Positions 17,368-26,065 of a DNA stretch of 50,447 nt are shown here, one piece after another. The number at the start of each line of letters is the position of its first letter. The stretch's first letter is position 1. The notes below the pieces were generated by a model. It was not told the DNA's origin. It saw only the letters and a program-made list of their open reading frames with translations, and did not search any database. Source of the stretch: Gammaproteobacteria bacterium (GTDB lineage: Bacteria; Pseudomonadota; Gammaproteobacteria; Chromatiales; Chromatiaceae); assembly GCA_011389885.1 (NCBI GenBank), contig JAABTK010000008.1, positions 25,644-76,090 on the forward strand, written 5' to 3'. The translations under genes and the position numbers were made by a program.

Positions 17368-18546
17368 ATGTTTCGTATCAGCCGCTATCTGCACGCCCTG
17401 GAGCAACCCGCCCCGACCGCCCCGCCGCCCAAGCCGACGGGTCCGGTGGTGATCTGGAACCTGGTGCGGCGCTGCAACCTCACCTGCCGCCACTGCTACG
17501 CCACCTCGGCGAACAAGGACTTCCCCGGCGAGCTGAGCACCGAGCAAGCGATCGACGTCATGCACGACCTCAAGGCCTACGGCGTCCCGGCGCTGATCCT
17601 CTCCGGCGGCGAGCCGTTGATGCGACCCGACATCTTCGAGCTGTCCCGCCAGGCCAAGGCCATGGGCTTCTTCGTGGCCCTCTCCAGCAACGGCACCCTG
17701 ATCGGGCCGGACAACATCGGGCAAATCGCCGCCACCGGCTACGACTACGTGGGCATCAGCCTAGACGGCCTGCGCGAAACCCATGATCGCTTTCGCCGCC
17801 GCATCGGCGCCTTCGACGAGGCCCTAAACGGCATCCGCCTGTGCCGCGAGGCCGGTCTCAAGGTGGGCCTGCGCCTCACCCTGACCCAGGAAAACGCCCC
17901 CGAACTGCCCGCCCTCCTGCGCCTGATGGACGCCGAGGGCGTCACCCGCTTCTATCTATCGCACCTCAACTACGCCGGCCGCGGCTACAAAAACCGCGCC
18001 CAAGACGCCCATCATCGCCTCACCCGCGAGGCCCTGGAGCTGCTGTTCGACCTCTGCTGGGACGACGCGCTGGCCGGCCGGCGGCGCGAGTTCGTCACCG
18101 GCAACAACGACGCCGACGGGGCCTTCATGCTGCAATGGGCCGAGCGCGCCATCCCTCAGCATCGGCCGCGCCTGCGCCAGATGCTGGAACGCTGGGGCGG
18201 TAACGCCTCCGGCGTGAACATCGCCAACATCGACAACGAGGGGCGGGTCCACCCGGACACCATGTGGTGGGACTACACCCTGGGCAACGTCAAAGACCGG
18301 CCCTTCTCCGCGATTTGGGAAGACACCGCCGACCCCCTGATGGCCGGCCTGAAAAAGGCCCGGCGCCCCGTCGAAGGCCGCTGCGCCCAGTGTCGCCACC
18401 TCCCCCTCTGCGGCGGCAACAGCCGCACCCGCGCCTGGCGGCTCACCGGCAACCCCTGGGCCGAAGACCCCGGCTGCTACCTCACCGACGAAGAAATCGG
18501 CCTTGGCTCGGGGGCGGATCGGGCCGTAGCGGGCGGGGCTGCATAA
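17368..18546 (+). CDS. nirJ: Heme d1 biosynthesis radical SAM protein NirJ
   Basis: A 392-residue radical SAM enzyme that replaces propionate side chains by oxo groups during heme d1 synthesis. The radical SAM cluster motif is C36-x3-C40-x2-C43 (CNLTCRHC), followed by the ILSGGEPL motif; a C-terminal SPASM-type cysteine region (CAQCRHLPLCGGNSR) probably holds a second Fe-S cluster. The ATG at 17368, after AAGG, gives the MFRISRYL N-terminus usual for NirJ. Confidence 0.94.
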   Translation: MFRISRYLHALEQPAPTAPPPKPTGPVVIWNLVRRCNLTCRHCYATSANKDFPGELSTEQAIDVMHDLKAYGVPALILSGGEPLMRPDIFELSRQAKAMGFFVALSSNGTLIGPDNIGQIAATGYDYVGISLDGLRETHDRFRRRIGAFDEALNGIRLCREAGLKVGLRLTLTQENAPELPALLRLMDAEGVTRFYLSHLNYAGRGYKNRAQDAHHRLTREALELLFDLCWDDALAGRRREFVTGNNDADGAFMLQWAERAIPQHRPRLRQMLERWGGNASGVNIANIDNEGRVHPDTMWWDYTLGNVKDRPFSAIWEDTADPLMAGLKKARRPVEGRCAQCRHLPLCGGNSRTRAWRLTGNPWAEDPGCYLTDEEIGLGSGADRAVAGGAA

Positions 18547-19041
18547 CGCAAAGGGCGCAGGGCTAGTACGGCGGCGCTTAAATAGCGGCAACAACGGCTG
18601 TTAAGAACGCAGAGGACGCAGTGGAACGCAGAGCGCGCAGAGGAGGTTTTTGGCGTGCCTGCGCCTGCCCGGCGCCAAAGCGCCGCCTAGCCGCCTGGAG
18701 GACAGCCCTCGGGCCGTGCGGGTTTCCGGTTACGCGCCTGAGCCAAGGCGTGTACGCCCCGAGCCCGCAGTCAGACAGGGCGGGGGCAAGCGAAGAAGGA
18801 CCCGCGGGCGGGCGATTACGCGAACAGGCGGGCGGACTCGGCGACCTTGCGGTTCGACTGTTCGGCGTCGAGAACGGGGTCGAGCTGGATCTGCCGCCGT
18901 ATAGTTGAGCAAATTCGGAATTCTATTACGCAAAGGGCGCAAAGAAGGCGCAAAGAAGGCGCAAAGGTGACGCTATGGTTTGGAGTGCAGCCCTTGGGCT
19001 GTGAGTGTAGCGTATGGCCGGTAATGAATATGAGGTGTTTT
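18547..19041. repeat. Gap between nirJ and cytochrome c-prime gene: truncated MITE-like repeat
   Basis: About 495 bp with no supported gene. Bases 18562-18598 match the inverted end of the elements at 34492 and 36746. Bases 18685-18790 match their interior, including the palindromic GGAGGACAGCCC region. The right end is missing; instead there is unrelated sequence to 18900, then CGCAAAGG strings at 18930-18967. Short open frames here are made of repeat sequence. Confidence 0.6.
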
Positions 19042-19497
19042 ATGACGCGAATAGTGCTGTTTTTGGCCGTTTTAACGGTGTTTTATTCCGGGGTCTCGGG
19101 CGCTGCGCCCGCTAACCCCGACGATCCCGAACGCCAGGTGCTCCTGTTGCCCCCGGAGGCGCGCAGCGCGGTGCTTCGGGAGATGCGCATCTTTCTCCAA
19201 TCGGTGGCCGGCGTGTTGCACGGCGCTCGCATCGGTGACCTGGAACAGGCGGCGGAGCAAGCCAAACGCTCGGGCATGGGGGCGCGCGCGATGTTGCCCC
19301 AGGGCCTGATGGGGCGGCTTCCGCAGGCGTTCCGCACCCTGGGCATGGATACCCATCGCCGCTTCGACCAACTGGCCATGGACGCCGCGCAGATGGGCGA
19401 CCCCGATCTGGCCCTGGAGCAGCTCGACCGCCTGATGGACAACTGCGTGGCCTGTCATGCGATGTATCGCATCGACCCCGAGCCGGCGGGGGGGTAG
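19042..19497 (+). CDS. Cytochrome c-prime-like class II cytochrome
   Basis: A 151-residue secreted protein: signal peptide about 1-21, a helical body, and a C-terminal heme motif CVACH at 135-139 followed by AMYR, the layout of class II cytochromes (c-prime/c556). Such proteins can bind NO or transfer electrons. The start ATG 19042 has GAGGTG five bases upstream; in-frame ATGs at 19024 and 19030 are less well placed. The nirN gene starts 4 bp after its stop codon. Confidence 0.85.
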   Translation: MTRIVLFLAVLTVFYSGVSGAAPANPDDPERQVLLLPPEARSAVLREMRIFLQSVAGVLHGARIGDLEQAAEQAKRSGMGARAMLPQGLMGRLPQAFRTLGMDTHRRFDQLAMDAAQMGDPDLALEQLDRLMDNCVACHAMYRIDPEPAGG

Positions 19498-19501
19498 GGC
19501 C

Positions 19502-21061
19502 ATGAGAAGGGCGACCCTGCTGGTCTGCGTCCTGGCCCTGGCGCCCGCCGCCGGCGCCACGGAGACCGAGAAGACCGAGAAGACCGAGGCGCTGTATCAA
19601 CAGCACTGCGCCGAGTGCCACGGCCCGGACCGGCTCGGCCTCCTGGGGCCGGCGCTGCTGCCGCAGAACCTGCATCGGCTCAAGCCCAAACAGGCGCTGG
19701 CGGCGATCGCCCAGGGCCGCCCGGCGACCCAAATGCCGCCCTTTGCGGCCAAGCTCGATCCAGCGCAGATCCAGGCCCTGGCGGATTACATCTACACCGA
19801 ACTGCCCGTAGTCCCCGAGTGGGGACTGGAGCAAATCGCCGCCAGCCGCATCGAACACCATGCGCCCGGCGCCCTGCCGGATCAGCCCCGGTTTGATGCG
19901 GAGATCGAAAACCTGTTCGTGGTGGTGGAGCTTGGCGACCACCACGCCACCCTGCTCGACGGCGACCGCTTCGAGCCCATCCACCGCTTTCCCACCCGCT
20001 TCGCCCTCCACGGCGGGCCTAAATACGCCCAGGGCGGGCGCTATGTCTACTTCGCCTCCCGCGACGGCTGGATCAGCAAGTTCGACATCTTCAACCTGAC
20101 CTACACCGCCGAGGTGCGGGCCGGTATTAACACCCGCAATATCGCGGTCTCCCACGACGGGCGTTTTGTGATGGTCGCCAACTACCTGCCGCACACCCTG
20201 GTGGTGCTGGACGCGGTGGATCTGAAGCCGATTAAGGTGATCCCGGTGGAGGACGGCGCAGGCCAAAGCTCGCGCGTTAGCGCGGTCTACACCGCGGACC
20301 CGCGCTCCAGCTTCATCGCCGCCCTCAAGGACATCCGCGAGGTGTGGGAGATCAGCTACCAAACGCCGCCGCCCAAGGGCTTTGGCCGCTGGATCCACGA
20401 CTATCGTGACGACTCCGGCGAAGCCGAAGAGCGCGAGCCGTTCCCGGTGCGCCGCATTGAGACCCAGGGCTACCTGGACGACTTCTTCATCACCCCGGAC
20501 TATGCGCAAATCGCCGGCGCCTCGCGCGAGGGCAAGGGCCAGGTGGTGGACCTGGACCTCGGCCGCGCCCTGCGCGTGTTGGATCTCCCCGGCATGCCCC
20601 ATTTAAGCTCCGCCATCACCTGGGAACACGAAGGCCGGCGGGTGATGGCCACCCCCAACCTGAAGGAATCCAAAGTCACGGTGATGGACACCCAGACCTG
20701 GGAGGTGATTCGGGAGATCCCCACCCTGGGCCCCGGCTTCTTCATGCGCAGCCACGAAGGCTCCCCCTACGCCTGGGTGGATGTCTTCTTCGGCCCGGAC
20801 GGCGACGCCATGCAGGTGATCGACAAACAGAGCCTGGAGATCGTCAAAACCCTTAGGCCGGCCCCCGGCAAGACCTCGGCCCACGTCGAATTCACCCGAG
20901 ACGGCAGCCACGCCCTGGTGAGCATTTGGGACCCCGACGGCGCCCTGGTGATCTACGACGCCAAGACCCTGGAAGAGGTCAAACGCCTGCCGATGAAAAA
21001 GCCCTCGGGCAAATACAACGTCCACAACAAACTCAGCCGCTCGGCGGGGACCAGCCATTGA
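19502..21061 (+). CDS. nirN: NirN, cytochrome c / d1-binding protein
   Basis: A 519-residue periplasmic protein built like NirS: signal peptide (about 1-19), cytochrome c domain with C36-AE-C39-H40, then a d1-type beta-propeller. NirN binds heme d1 and performs the last dehydrogenation or hands the cofactor to NirS. It differs from NirS in the heme c domain and lacks the NirS RKGATGK region. A short Thr-Glu-Lys repeat (TEKTEKTE) follows the signal peptide. It lies in tandem with the cytochrome c-prime gene. Confidence 0.9.
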   Translation: MRRATLLVCVLALAPAAGATETEKTEKTEALYQQHCAECHGPDRLGLLGPALLPQNLHRLKPKQALAAIAQGRPATQMPPFAAKLDPAQIQALADYIYTELPVVPEWGLEQIAASRIEHHAPGALPDQPRFDAEIENLFVVVELGDHHATLLDGDRFEPIHRFPTRFALHGGPKYAQGGRYVYFASRDGWISKFDIFNLTYTAEVRAGINTRNIAVSHDGRFVMVANYLPHTLVVLDAVDLKPIKVIPVEDGAGQSSRVSAVYTADPRSSFIAALKDIREVWEISYQTPPPKGFGRWIHDYRDDSGEAEEREPFPVRRIETQGYLDDFFITPDYAQIAGASREGKGQVVDLDLGRALRVLDLPGMPHLSSAITWEHEGRRVMATPNLKESKVTVMDTQTWEVIREIPTLGPGFFMRSHEGSPYAWVDVFFGPDGDAMQVIDKQSLEIVKTLRPAPGKTSAHVEFTRDGSHALVSIWDPDGALVIYDAKTLEEVKRLPMKKPSGKYNVHNKLSRSAGTSH

Positions 21062-21087
21062 AGTTGGAAGTTGGAAGTTGGAAGTTT
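21060..21087 (+). repeat. Heptamer tandem repeat (GAAGTTG)4 on the nirN stop
   Basis: Four 7-bp units; the last two bases of the nirN TGA lie in the first unit. It is the same motif family as 12371-12398. Confidence 0.85.
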
Positions 21088-21189
21088 GAGGTCTGACCTC
21101 TTCCAGAGGTCGAGGCCTTAGCCGGGGCGAGTGGATGAAAAGGTTTGAACCTGGATTCTCTTTTTAGCGTCATCCGTGAGGAGATCGAT

Positions 21190-21798
21190 ATGGTTAATTG
21201 TCAGGGTTGGGAGAGACGCCCGCGGGCAATCGCCCCCAGGCCATCCCCGCAGTTCGCGCTACTGATTCTCTGCTGTCTATTCCTAGCCGGCCGCGCGGTG
21301 GCCGAGCCCCTGGAGATCCGCCCCGAGGCCTTGTCGGCCGAAGACGGCGATACCCTGCTGGTTCGTCATCAGGGCGCAGAACTGCGCATCCAACTGATCG
21401 GCATCGACGCCCCGGAGGACTCGCACAACCCCAAGCTGCAACGGGACCTGCAACGCACCGGCCTGCCCGCGGCGCGGCTGCTCGCCATTGGCGAGACGGC
21501 CAGCGCCCGCCTGCAAGCCCTGCTCGAAGAAAAGGCGGGGTGGCGACTGCTCTACGACCCGGCGCATAAAGACCGCTACGGCCGGCTTACCGGCTCGCTG
21601 ATGGATGCCTCCGGCCATTCCGCGGCCCGGCGCATGGTGACCGAGGGCTATGCCCGGCCCCTGGGCGGCCCGCAACAGGCTGGCGCGGGTCAAACCAACC
21701 CCCTAGTCCCGCTGGCCGAACAGGCCCGCCGGCAAGGCATCGGCCTTTGGGCGCTGGATGCCGACGCCATGGGGGCCTGGGCGGGGGCTGCCCCATAG
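21190..21798 (+). CDS. Secreted thermonuclease-like (SNase) protein
   Basis: A 202-residue exported protein with an SNase/TNase-type fold: DGDTLLV, RIQLIGIDAPE and DRYGRLTGSL correspond to the calcium-binding and catalytic strands of the family. A signal segment lies at about 20-38. The start is ATG 21190, preceded by GAGGAGAT. It stands alone between nirN and nosZ and has no obvious denitrification role. Confidence 0.8.
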   Translation: MVNCQGWERRPRAIAPRPSPQFALLILCCLFLAGRAVAEPLEIRPEALSAEDGDTLLVRHQGAELRIQLIGIDAPEDSHNPKLQRDLQRTGLPAARLLAIGETASARLQALLEEKAGWRLLYDPAHKDRYGRLTGSLMDASGHSAARRMVTEGYARPLGGPQQAGAGQTNPLVPLAEQARRQGIGLWALDADAMGAWAGAAP

Positions 21799-22150
21799 TT
21801 TGAAGTACGGCCCTCGGGCGGTGCGCGGCGCCGTTTATAACGCAAAGGGCGCAAAGGAGGCGCAAAGGACGCAAAGGGTTGGTGTCTTGCGCTTGGGCGG
21901 CTGCTACCCCTGTTTATAGTGGATTGTTGCCGCAGACCACGCTGCAAGAAAACCAAGATTAACTCGAAAGATTCCGCGTACTTCCGCGCCTTCCGCGGCG
22001 AAACCTCATTCACCAAAATAAAGACATCTCTGCGTCCCTCTGGGTCCCCAAGGCCCGTTGTTGCCGTTATTGAGGCCCAGGCGGCCCCGTGCGCCGGGCT
22101 TCGGGCTGTGTGATTTGACCTACTCAATTGCGGCATATCCCATAGCTCTT
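21799..22150. repeat. Gap before nosZ: dispersed repeats
   Basis: No gene seen. CGCAAAGGGCGCAAAGGAGG-type strings lie at 21840-21880. Bases 22057-22090 (GTTGTTGCCGTTATTGAGG and following) resemble the right inverted end of the MITE-like family. Much of the middle is the complementary CTGCGTCCC/TTCCGCGG type. Confidence 0.55.
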
Positions 22151-22164
22151 TTGACCTTGGTCAA
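22151..22164. promoter_or_regulatory. FNR/Dnr-type box, nosZ
   Basis: TTGAC-CTTG-GTCAA, centred about 113 nt before the nosZ ATG. A GATACT -10 (22188-22193) begins 23 nt after it. Confidence 0.88.
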
Positions 22165-22270
22165 GGCCGTTTCCGAGCCGGCGGCCGGATACTGAGGCCG
22201 TTTTCGCCGTGCAATCCGGCGAGCGAGGCAGAGCGGTGTCATCTCAATCAAATCAGAAAGGGGGAGTTCA

Positions 22271-24580
22271 ATGCACATTCCAATGAAGCGGGCGCTGGCC
22301 ATGGCCGTGGGGGCGGGAATCGGCCTGGCGGCCGCGGTTCCGACCTGGGCGGCCGGCAGCCTTGAAGAAGTAATGGAAGAGCGCGGCCTGACGCAAAAGG
22401 ACCTGCTGGCGGCGGCCAAGACCTATACGCCCACCGGCGGGCGGGACGAATACATGGTGTTCGCCTCCGGCGGTCAGTCGGGGCAGGTGATCGTCTACGG
22501 CATTCCGTCCATGCGGTTGTTGAAATATATCGGCGTGTTCACGCCCGAGCCCTGGCAGGGCTACGGTTTCGACGACGAGTCCAAGGCGGTAATGGCCCAG
22601 GGGCGGGTGCGCGGCAAGGACATCACCTACGGCGACACCCATCACCCGGCGATTTCGGAGACCAAGGGCGAATACGACGGCCAGTATCTGTTCATCAACG
22701 ACAAGGCCAACCCCCGGGTCGCGGTGATCGATCTGCACGACTTCGAGACCAAGCAGATGGTGGTCAACCCGCTGTTCAAGTCTCAGCATGGCGGGGCCTT
22801 CGTCACGGAAAATACCGAGTACGTGATCACCGCGGCCCAGTACGCCGCGCCCTACAGCCAGGATTTCGTGCCGCTGGAGAAGTTTAACGAAGAATATCGC
22901 GGCGGCATCACCTATTGGAAGTTTGATCGCGACAAGGGACGCATCGACCCGTCCGCGTCCTTTACCGTCGAGGCCCCGCCCTACAGCCAGGACCTGAGCG
23001 ATGCGGGCAAGGGCCCCAGCCACGGCTGGTCCTTTACCAACTCCTTCTGCACCGAACGCTACATCGGCGGCATCGAGCGCGGACGCCCGCCCTTCGAGGC
23101 CGGTTGCTCGTCCAAGGACACCGACTTCCTGCATGCGGTGAACTGGCAAAAGGCGGCCCAGCTAATCGCCGACGGCAAGGGCAAAAAGGTCAACGGCGCC
23201 GATCTGCTGCCCATCGAAGTGGCGGTGGCCAATGATGTGTTGTTCCTGATCCCCGAGCCCAAGAGCCCCCACGGCGTGGACGTAACCCCGGACGGTAAGT
23301 ATCTGGTGGTCTCCGGCAAGCTCGATAGCCACGCCTCGGTATACAGCTTCGAGAAGATTCAAAACGCCATTAAGAACCAGAAGTTCGAGGCCAAGGACCC
23401 CTACGGAATTCCCATTATTGCGATGGAAGACGCGCTGCACACCCAGGCGGAGTTGGGCCTGGGGCCGCTGCATACCCAGTTCGATTCGGAGAAGTGCATC
23501 GCCTACACCTCGCTCTATGTGGATTCCATGGTGGCCAAGTGGAACTACTGCGAGGGCAAGGTGTTGGACAAGCTCTCCATCCACTACAACATCGGCCACC
23601 TGATGACCATGGAGGGGGATTCGGTCACGCCGGACGGCAAGTACCTGGTGGCGCTGAACAAGCTGGCCATCGACCGCTTCAACCCGGTGGGCCCGCTGCA
23701 CCCGCAAAACCATCAGCTGATCGACATCTCCGGCGCGCAGATGCAGTTGCTCTACGACATGCCGCTGCCCCTGGGCGAGCCGCATTACGCCGTGGCGATC
23801 AAGGCCGACAAGCTCAAGCCCGGGGTGCGCTACAAGTCCGGTTGGGACAGCCGGACCGATCAGGCTTCCCCCTATAGAACCCGCGCCGGTCGCGAGAAGA
23901 CCGAACGCACCTGCGACGCCGACGGCAACTGCCGGGTCGAGGTCTACGGCACCACCATTCGCTCCCACATCACCCCGGAGATCATCCAGGTGCAGGAGGG
24001 CGATACCGTGAGCATCCACCTGACCAACCTAGAGCGGGCCCAGGACGAAACCCACGGCTTCGCCATGTACGGTCAGAACGTGCAGCTCTCCATCGAACCG
24101 GGCAAGACCGCCTCCACCACCTTCGTGGCCGATCAGCAAGGCGTCTTCCCCTACTACTGCACCGAGTTCTGCTCGGCGCTGCACCTGGAGATGCAGGGCT
24201 ATCTGCTGGTCACCCCCAAGGGCTACGAGTCCGAGGGGCTGGTCCTGGAAGACGCCACCAAGTACAGCAAGGAAGACTATGAAGGTCAGGTGGGCACCAA
24301 TATCGACACCCAGGCGGTGATCGATATGGTGGTGGGTTATATCACCAGCCACAACTACAAGGACTTCCCCACGGTGGTCGCCCTGGTGGAGGATGCCACC
24401 GATCAGCTCGGCTTCGCGGAAGAGGCCAAGGCCAAGGCCAAGGCCAAGGCGGACGAGAAAGACTGGCAGGATGCCATGCTGTGGGCCAACCAGTGGTGGC
24501 AATATCAGGTGAAGGCCGCGGACCTGGGTCTGCGCGCCAAGACCTTCCTGGAGGAAAACGGGGCCGTGAAGGTCAAGTGA
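22271..24580 (+). CDS. nosZ: Nitrous oxide reductase, Sec-type (clade II-like)
   Basis: Periplasmic enzyme reducing N2O to N2. The 769-residue protein has all seven CuZ histidines (H124, H125, H173, H334, H401, H443, H505) and the CuA site of a cupredoxin domain (H595, C630, C634, H638, M641). The signal peptide (about 1-28) has no twin-arginine motif, so export is by Sec, as in clade II NosZ. After the CuA domain there is an extra helical tail (about 650-769) rich in Ala/Lys/Glu and without a heme motif, making it longer than the usual 630-660 residues. It heads a clade II-type nos cluster that has no nosR. Confidence 0.96.
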   Translation: MHIPMKRALAMAVGAGIGLAAAVPTWAAGSLEEVMEERGLTQKDLLAAAKTYTPTGGRDEYMVFASGGQSGQVIVYGIPSMRLLKYIGVFTPEPWQGYGFDDESKAVMAQGRVRGKDITYGDTHHPAISETKGEYDGQYLFINDKANPRVAVIDLHDFETKQMVVNPLFKSQHGGAFVTENTEYVITAAQYAAPYSQDFVPLEKFNEEYRGGITYWKFDRDKGRIDPSASFTVEAPPYSQDLSDAGKGPSHGWSFTNSFCTERYIGGIERGRPPFEAGCSSKDTDFLHAVNWQKAAQLIADGKGKKVNGADLLPIEVAVANDVLFLIPEPKSPHGVDVTPDGKYLVVSGKLDSHASVYSFEKIQNAIKNQKFEAKDPYGIPIIAMEDALHTQAELGLGPLHTQFDSEKCIAYTSLYVDSMVAKWNYCEGKVLDKLSIHYNIGHLMTMEGDSVTPDGKYLVALNKLAIDRFNPVGPLHPQNHQLIDISGAQMQLLYDMPLPLGEPHYAVAIKADKLKPGVRYKSGWDSRTDQASPYRTRAGREKTERTCDADGNCRVEVYGTTIRSHITPEIIQVQEGDTVSIHLTNLERAQDETHGFAMYGQNVQLSIEPGKTASTTFVADQQGVFPYYCTEFCSALHLEMQGYLLVTPKGYESEGLVLEDATKYSKEDYEGQVGTNIDTQAVIDMVVGYITSHNYKDFPTVVALVEDATDQLGFAEEAKAKAKAKADEKDWQDAMLWANQWWQYQVKAADLGLRAKTFLEENGAVKVK

Positions 24581-24601
24581 CCCGACCGGCCTGAGCCGGC
24601 G

Positions 24602-24625
24602 CCGGAGGGCATCCCCCTCCGGTTT
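24602..24625 (+). terminator. Terminator-like hairpin after nosZ
   Basis: CCGGAGGG and CCCTCCGG with a 5-nt loop, followed by TTT, 21 nt after the nosZ stop codon. As the nos genes continue downstream it may only attenuate transcription. Confidence 0.5.
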
Positions 24626-24679
24626 CCGGCCGCAAGGCGGCTTGCCTGCCGCCGATTACCCAGTTCGAGGAACCCGTTT

Positions 24680-24994
24680 ATGAAGATGCGATTTACCGTG
24701 ATTTCCGCCGCTCTCGCCTGCGTCCTGGCGGGGCCGGCCCAGGCCTTGGACGGCGCCACGCTGTTCCAGCAGAAGACCTGCACCGCCTGCCACGGCAAGG
24801 ACGCCAACACGCCGATTATGCCCGTTTATCCCAAGCTGGCCGGTCAGAACGCCGACTACGCCTTCAATCAAATGCAGGACATTACCAGCGGGGCGCGCAA
24901 CAACGGCCAAAGCGCCGCCATGAAGGGCGTGATGCATTTGCTGTCCGAGGAGGAGATGCGGGCCATCGCGGATTGGTTGGCCACGTTGGAGTGA
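24680..24994 (+). CDS. nosC1: Monoheme cytochrome c of the nos cluster
   Basis: A 104-residue class I cytochrome c: signal peptide about 1-22, heme motif C34-TA-C37-H38, probable Met ligand in the AAMKGVMHLL region. In clade II nos clusters small c cytochromes (NosC1, NosC2) are thought to shuttle electrons from the membrane NosGHB complex to NosZ. Name by position and type. Confidence 0.85.
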   Translation: MKMRFTVISAALACVLAGPAQALDGATLFQQKTCTACHGKDANTPIMPVYPKLAGQNADYAFNQMQDITSGARNNGQSAAMKGVMHLLSEEEMRAIADWLATLE

Positions 24995-25019
24995 TTCAAA
25001 GCCGGCTAGCTAAGCGCGT

Positions 25020-25033
25020 TTGATGCGGGTCAA
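25020..25033. promoter_or_regulatory. FNR/Dnr-type box inside the nos cluster
   Basis: TTGAT-GCGG-GTCAA, about 102 nt before the diheme cytochrome gene. A TAGACT -10 (25055-25060) begins 21 nt after it, giving a second promoter within the nos cluster. Confidence 0.82.
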
Positions 25034-25128
25034 TGCCGGCATCCTGCGAGTGGGTAGACTGCTTGATGTGTGGCCGCATTCGGCCGGGGCGTCGTGCGCG
25101 GCGGCTTGAGAGAAAACCTGGAGATTGA

Positions 25129-25842
25129 ATGATGAAAAAAATGTTGTTAAAGGGGCTTGTCGCGGGCGCGTTTGCGCTGACCGGTGCGGCGCAGGGGGCC
25201 TGGAACGAGGGCGGCGGCGAGCAGGACGAAGCGATGCACCTGACCCCGAATAAGGAAAACGGCCGGGATGTGTACGAAGTTTGCGCGGCCTGCCACCTCA
25301 CCGAGGGCTGGGGCACCGAGGAGGGGACCTTTCCGCAACTGGCCGGCCAGCACCGCACGGTGTTGATTAAGCAGTTGGCGGATATCCGCGCCCTCAATCG
25401 CGACAACCCCACCATGTATCCCTTCGCGCTGCCCGAGGCCATCGGCGACGCCCAGGCGGTGGCGGACGTAACCGCCTATATCCAGGACCTGCCCATGAAG
25501 CCCGAATGGGGCCAAGGTCCTTGGGAGAAGGGCACCGTGCAGTACATGATGGGCGAGAACCTGTATCAAAAGAACTGTGTGAAGTGCCATGCCGAGGATG
25601 GCATGGGGATGACGGATAAATTCTATCCGCGCATCAACGGCCAGCACTACAACTATATGCTGCGCCAGTTCGAGTGGATTCGCGACGGCAAGCGCCGCAA
25701 CGCCAACCCCGAGATGGTGGAGCAGATCCAGAGCTTCTCCGATAAGGACATGCAGATGGTGATCAATTACGCCTCGCGCATCCCGGTGCCTGCCGATCAG
25801 TTGGCGCCGTCCGTCGATTGGATCAACCCGGACTTCGAGTGA
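25129..25842 (+). CDS. nosC2: Diheme cytochrome c of the nos cluster
   Basis: A 237-residue periplasmic cytochrome with signal peptide (about 1-24) and two c-type domains: CAACH 52-56 and CVKCH 150-154. It resembles cytochrome c4 in layout. It has its own FNR/Dnr box and lies between the monoheme cytochrome and nosB. Likely electron donor to NosZ. The double ATG (25129, 25132) follows GGAG. Confidence 0.85.
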   Translation: MMKKMLLKGLVAGAFALTGAAQGAWNEGGGEQDEAMHLTPNKENGRDVYEVCAACHLTEGWGTEEGTFPQLAGQHRTVLIKQLADIRALNRDNPTMYPFALPEAIGDAQAVADVTAYIQDLPMKPEWGQGPWEKGTVQYMMGENLYQKNCVKCHAEDGMGMTDKFYPRINGQHYNYMLRQFEWIRDGKRRNANPEMVEQIQSFSDKDMQMVINYASRIPVPADQLAPSVDWINPDFE

Positions 25843-25881
25843 CACCCATCCCCGGCCTTCTATCCTGGGTTTGATCGTTAA

Positions 25882-26012
25882 AGCCACAGAGACACAGAGA
25901 GCACAGAGCAGCTAAGCATAGAATGCGCAATAGACAGTGCGCACCGTTGGGCATAGGATCCATTCCCGACAATGCAGAGCAAAATCTCTGGGTGCTCTGT
26001 GTCTCTGTGGCT
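25882..26012. repeat. Long inverted repeat before nosB
   Basis: Arms 25882-25908 and 25986-26012 are inverted copies of an AGCCACAGAGACACAGAG-type string, with 18 contiguous matching bases at the outer ends and a 77-nt spacer. RNA across it could fold into a large hairpin just upstream of nosB. Confidence 0.75.
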
Positions 26013-26065
26013 AATTGCTCTTTCAAGTCCATCTTCGCCGCATCGATAGGTTGTACGGAATCGAT

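Noticed and set aside
18621-18908. Open frame of 95 residues after nirJ
   Set aside because: It lies over MITE-like repeat sequence, its start lacks a ribosome site and the product has no recognisable domain.
19112-20602. A 496-residue minus-strand frame opposite nirN
   Set aside because: Antisense of nirN with low-complexity composition; no domain seen.
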